Source: Streptomyces chromofuscus (lineage in GTDB: Bacteria > Actinomycetota > Actinomycetes > Streptomycetales > Streptomycetaceae). From it: a DNA stretch of 64,000 nucleotides. This document shows, piece by piece, positions 62,783 to 64,000 of this stretch. Below the pieces are notes generated by a model. The model ran no database searches, was not told the origin of the DNA, and was given only the letters and a program-made list of their open reading frames with translations. A program made the position numbers and the translations under genes. The stretch covers positions 5,335,501-5,399,500 of the forward strand of contig NZ_CP063374.1 in the NCBI RefSeq assembly GCF_015160875.1, in the 5' to 3' direction. Every line of letters begins with the position of its first letter. Position 1 is the stretch's first letter.

Positions 62783-63727
62783 CTACGCCAGCAACCCGGA
62801 GGACTTCCACAGCCGCCGTCCCACTCCTCGCAGCACCCCGATGTCGTCCAGGAAGTCCGTCAGGCGCTTCGCGCCGGTCTGCATGATCTCGCGGCGGTGG
62901 GCGCTGGCCTTCACCTGCGCCATCGCCTCCCGCTTGTCCAGGCCCACGTTGGTGTAGACCTCGGGGTTGACGAAGGCGACCGAGAAGACCCGGGCGAACT
63001 CCCCGGAGGTGATCCGCGTGAACTCCTGCGACCACTTGGGCGCGGTGACCATCTGGCGCCGCAGCTCCTCGCGGGCGTACCGGACGTGGCGGGCCTCCTC
63101 CACCACGTGGATGCGCGTGACGCCCCGGATCAGCGGCTGCACCCGCTCGTCGGGGAAGGTCAGGCGCTGCATCCAGTCGAGGACCTCCTCGCCGAGCAGG
63201 GTCGCGGTGAAGGAACCGGGGGTGGTGGAGATCGTCTTGAAGAGGCGGCCGAGGTTCTGGTGCACGCGGCTGACCGGGTACCAGGGCGTACCGCCGCGGG
63301 AGATGAGCCGGGCGAACATCTTCGAGTGCCGGCACTCGTCCTCGATCTCGGTCAGTGCGTAGCGCACGTGCGCGCTCGTCGCCGCCTTGTCGTAGATGTG
63401 CCGGACCAGCAGCTGCATCAGGATGATCTCGAACCAGATGCCCAGCGACGCCAGCGCCGCCGACTCGTGCTGGGAGAGCAGGATGCGCTGTTCCTCGCTC
63501 ATCCGCTGCCACATCGGTGTGCCGTACAGCGACACCAGCTCCGGCGGCCAGAACCACTTGCCCTCCTCGAAGGGTGCGTCCCAGTCGAGTTCCTTGTCCG
63601 GGTCGAAGGAGTGCTTGGCGGAGGAGTCGAGCAGCCGCTCTGCCACCTGCTCGCGGTCCTTGAGCCGGCCGAGCGCGTCGCGCAGGCCTTCCAGGGCTTC
63701 TGCTTCGGCTTCGGTGAGGGTCGTCAT
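62783..63727 (-). CDS. AurF-like diiron oxygenase family protein
   Basis: 314 residues. Ferritin-like four-helix fold with two E-x(n)-ExxH sites: LSQHESAALASLGIWFE and ALTEIEDECRHSKMF (about 115-140), then GEEVLDWMQ and HVVEEARHVRYAREEL (about 220), which supply the two-iron ligands. AurF oxidises an aryl amine to a nitro group; other members are unassigned. The role here is not known. It is divergent from the diiron-type protein at 63816 with 88 bases between. Confidence 0.88.
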   Translation of the reverse strand: MTTLTEAEAEALEGLRDALGRLKDREQVAERLLDSSAKHSFDPDKELDWDAPFEEGKWFWPPELVSLYGTPMWQRMSEEQRILLSQHESAALASLGIWFEIILMQLLVRHIYDKAATSAHVRYALTEIEDECRHSKMFARLISRGGTPWYPVSRVHQNLGRLFKTISTTPGSFTATLLGEEVLDWMQRLTFPDERVQPLIRGVTRIHVVEEARHVRYAREELRRQMVTAPKWSQEFTRITSGEFARVFSVAFVNPEVYTNVGLDKREAMAQVKASAHRREIMQTGAKRLTDFLDDIGVLRGVGRRLWKSSGLLA

Positions 63728-63741
63728 GCCCTTATGAGACT

Positions 63742-63755
63742 GCTTGTCAGCAAGC
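63742..63755. promoter_or_regulatory. Possible operator in a divergent promoter
   Basis: GCTTG-TCAG-CAAGC inverted repeat between the AurF-like gene and the divergent ferritin-like gene. Spacing and size fit a TetR-type operator, and the tetR gene at 61977 is nearby. Confidence 0.4.
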
Positions 63756-63815
63756 CCGTCAATCCCTTGCGCGTTACTTGTTGACCGCGCGTCTACTCCG
63801 TGTGAGCCTGCGGAC

Positions 63816-64000
63816 ATGTCGACCTTCGACCAGTACGCCATGGACCCCGCAGAGCCCCTCTGGTCGGTGCCCGCGACCGGGGCGGCCCGTTTCAGCTGGG
63901 AGTACGACGACGGACGCGACCGCCTGCTGGCCCTGTACCAGAAGGGCAAGGACAAGCAGTGGGACGGTCAGAAGCGGATCGACTGGGACCTGGAGGTCGA
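63816..64000 (+). CDS. Ferritin-like (diiron) protein, 3' end outside the window
   Basis: 61 residues visible from ATG 63816: MSTFDQYAMDPAEPLWSVP then DDGRDRLLALYQKGKDKQWDG. It resembles the start of ferritin-like domain proteins of Streptomyces that accompany AurF-type enzymes. The metal-binding residues are past the window end. Divergent from the AurF-like gene. Confidence 0.6.
   Translation, partial: MSTFDQYAMDPAEPLWSVPATGAARFSWEYDDGRDRLLALYQKGKDKQWDGQKRIDWDLEV

Overview
The window is chromosomal DNA from a Streptomyces or a very close relative. The GC content is very high with strong third-position GC bias, GTG and TTG starts are frequent, and it carries actinomycete markers: a WhiB-like protein, a stress sigma/anti-sigma pair, nickel superoxide dismutase, a four-gene conservon and a fused 2-oxoglutarate decarboxylase. 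From memory the gene order follows the core-chromosome block SCO5239 to about SCO5298 of S. coelicolor. No rRNA, tRNA, CRISPR array, intact transposon or prophage was seen.

Layout. 1-9.5 kb: sensor kinase (cut at the left edge), wblE, lipid kinase, sigH with its anti-sigma gene, a UBP zinc finger, a Na+/H+ antiporter, a D-cysteine desulfhydrase-like enzyme and an amidase. 9.7-12.5 kb: a Family 2B encapsulin-type shell protein with a cyclic-nucleotide-binding domain, followed by a polyprenyl diphosphate synthase whose disordered N-terminus is the expected cargo-loading segment. 12.6-17.9 kb: a 33-bp repeat array, a TetR gene, a frameshifted reductase, sodN/sodX, a CGNR-type zinc finger and a methyltransferase. 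17.9-24.8 kb: a polar amino-acid ABC transporter, malic enzyme, a quinone-reductase-like enzyme and a coupled HTH/Clp-N pair. 25.2-28.7 kb: a PadR/DUF4097 unit with a candidate operator, a membrane protein, and a 160-bp tandem duplication.

28.85-40.0 kb is the most interesting accessory block: Trypco1-like protein, trypsin-like VMAP protein, MoxR AAA+ ATPase, vWA/TPR-like SAV_2336 protein, a 50-residue peptide that has not been called as a gene here before, a radical SAM/SPASM maturase, and a TIR-like/NB-ARC/TPR protein. It matches the NTP-dependent conflict systems predicted for multicellular bacteria, joined to an FxSxx-COOH-type cyclophane peptide cassette. Here the peptide ends in Tyr-Glu-Asp-Ala-Pro, a YxDxx version of the FxSxx end, and it is stop/start-coupled to the genes on both sides.

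40-64 kb: kgd, a two-component system, a spermidine-synthase-fold protein, a 144-bp repeat array, a GNAT protein, lon behind a HAIR-like HspR box, a MarR regulator, a PP2C-like protein, the conservon cvnABCD with a flavin monooxygenase, a small islet of unknown genes, an NlpC/P60 hydrolase, a TetR regulator and an AurF-like diiron enzyme divergent from a second diiron-type protein cut by the right edge.

Two themes cross the window. Gene 3' ends, including stop codons, are duplicated at several loci. A GC-rich palindromic interspersed element occurs in frame inside two coding sequences (sigH and kgd).
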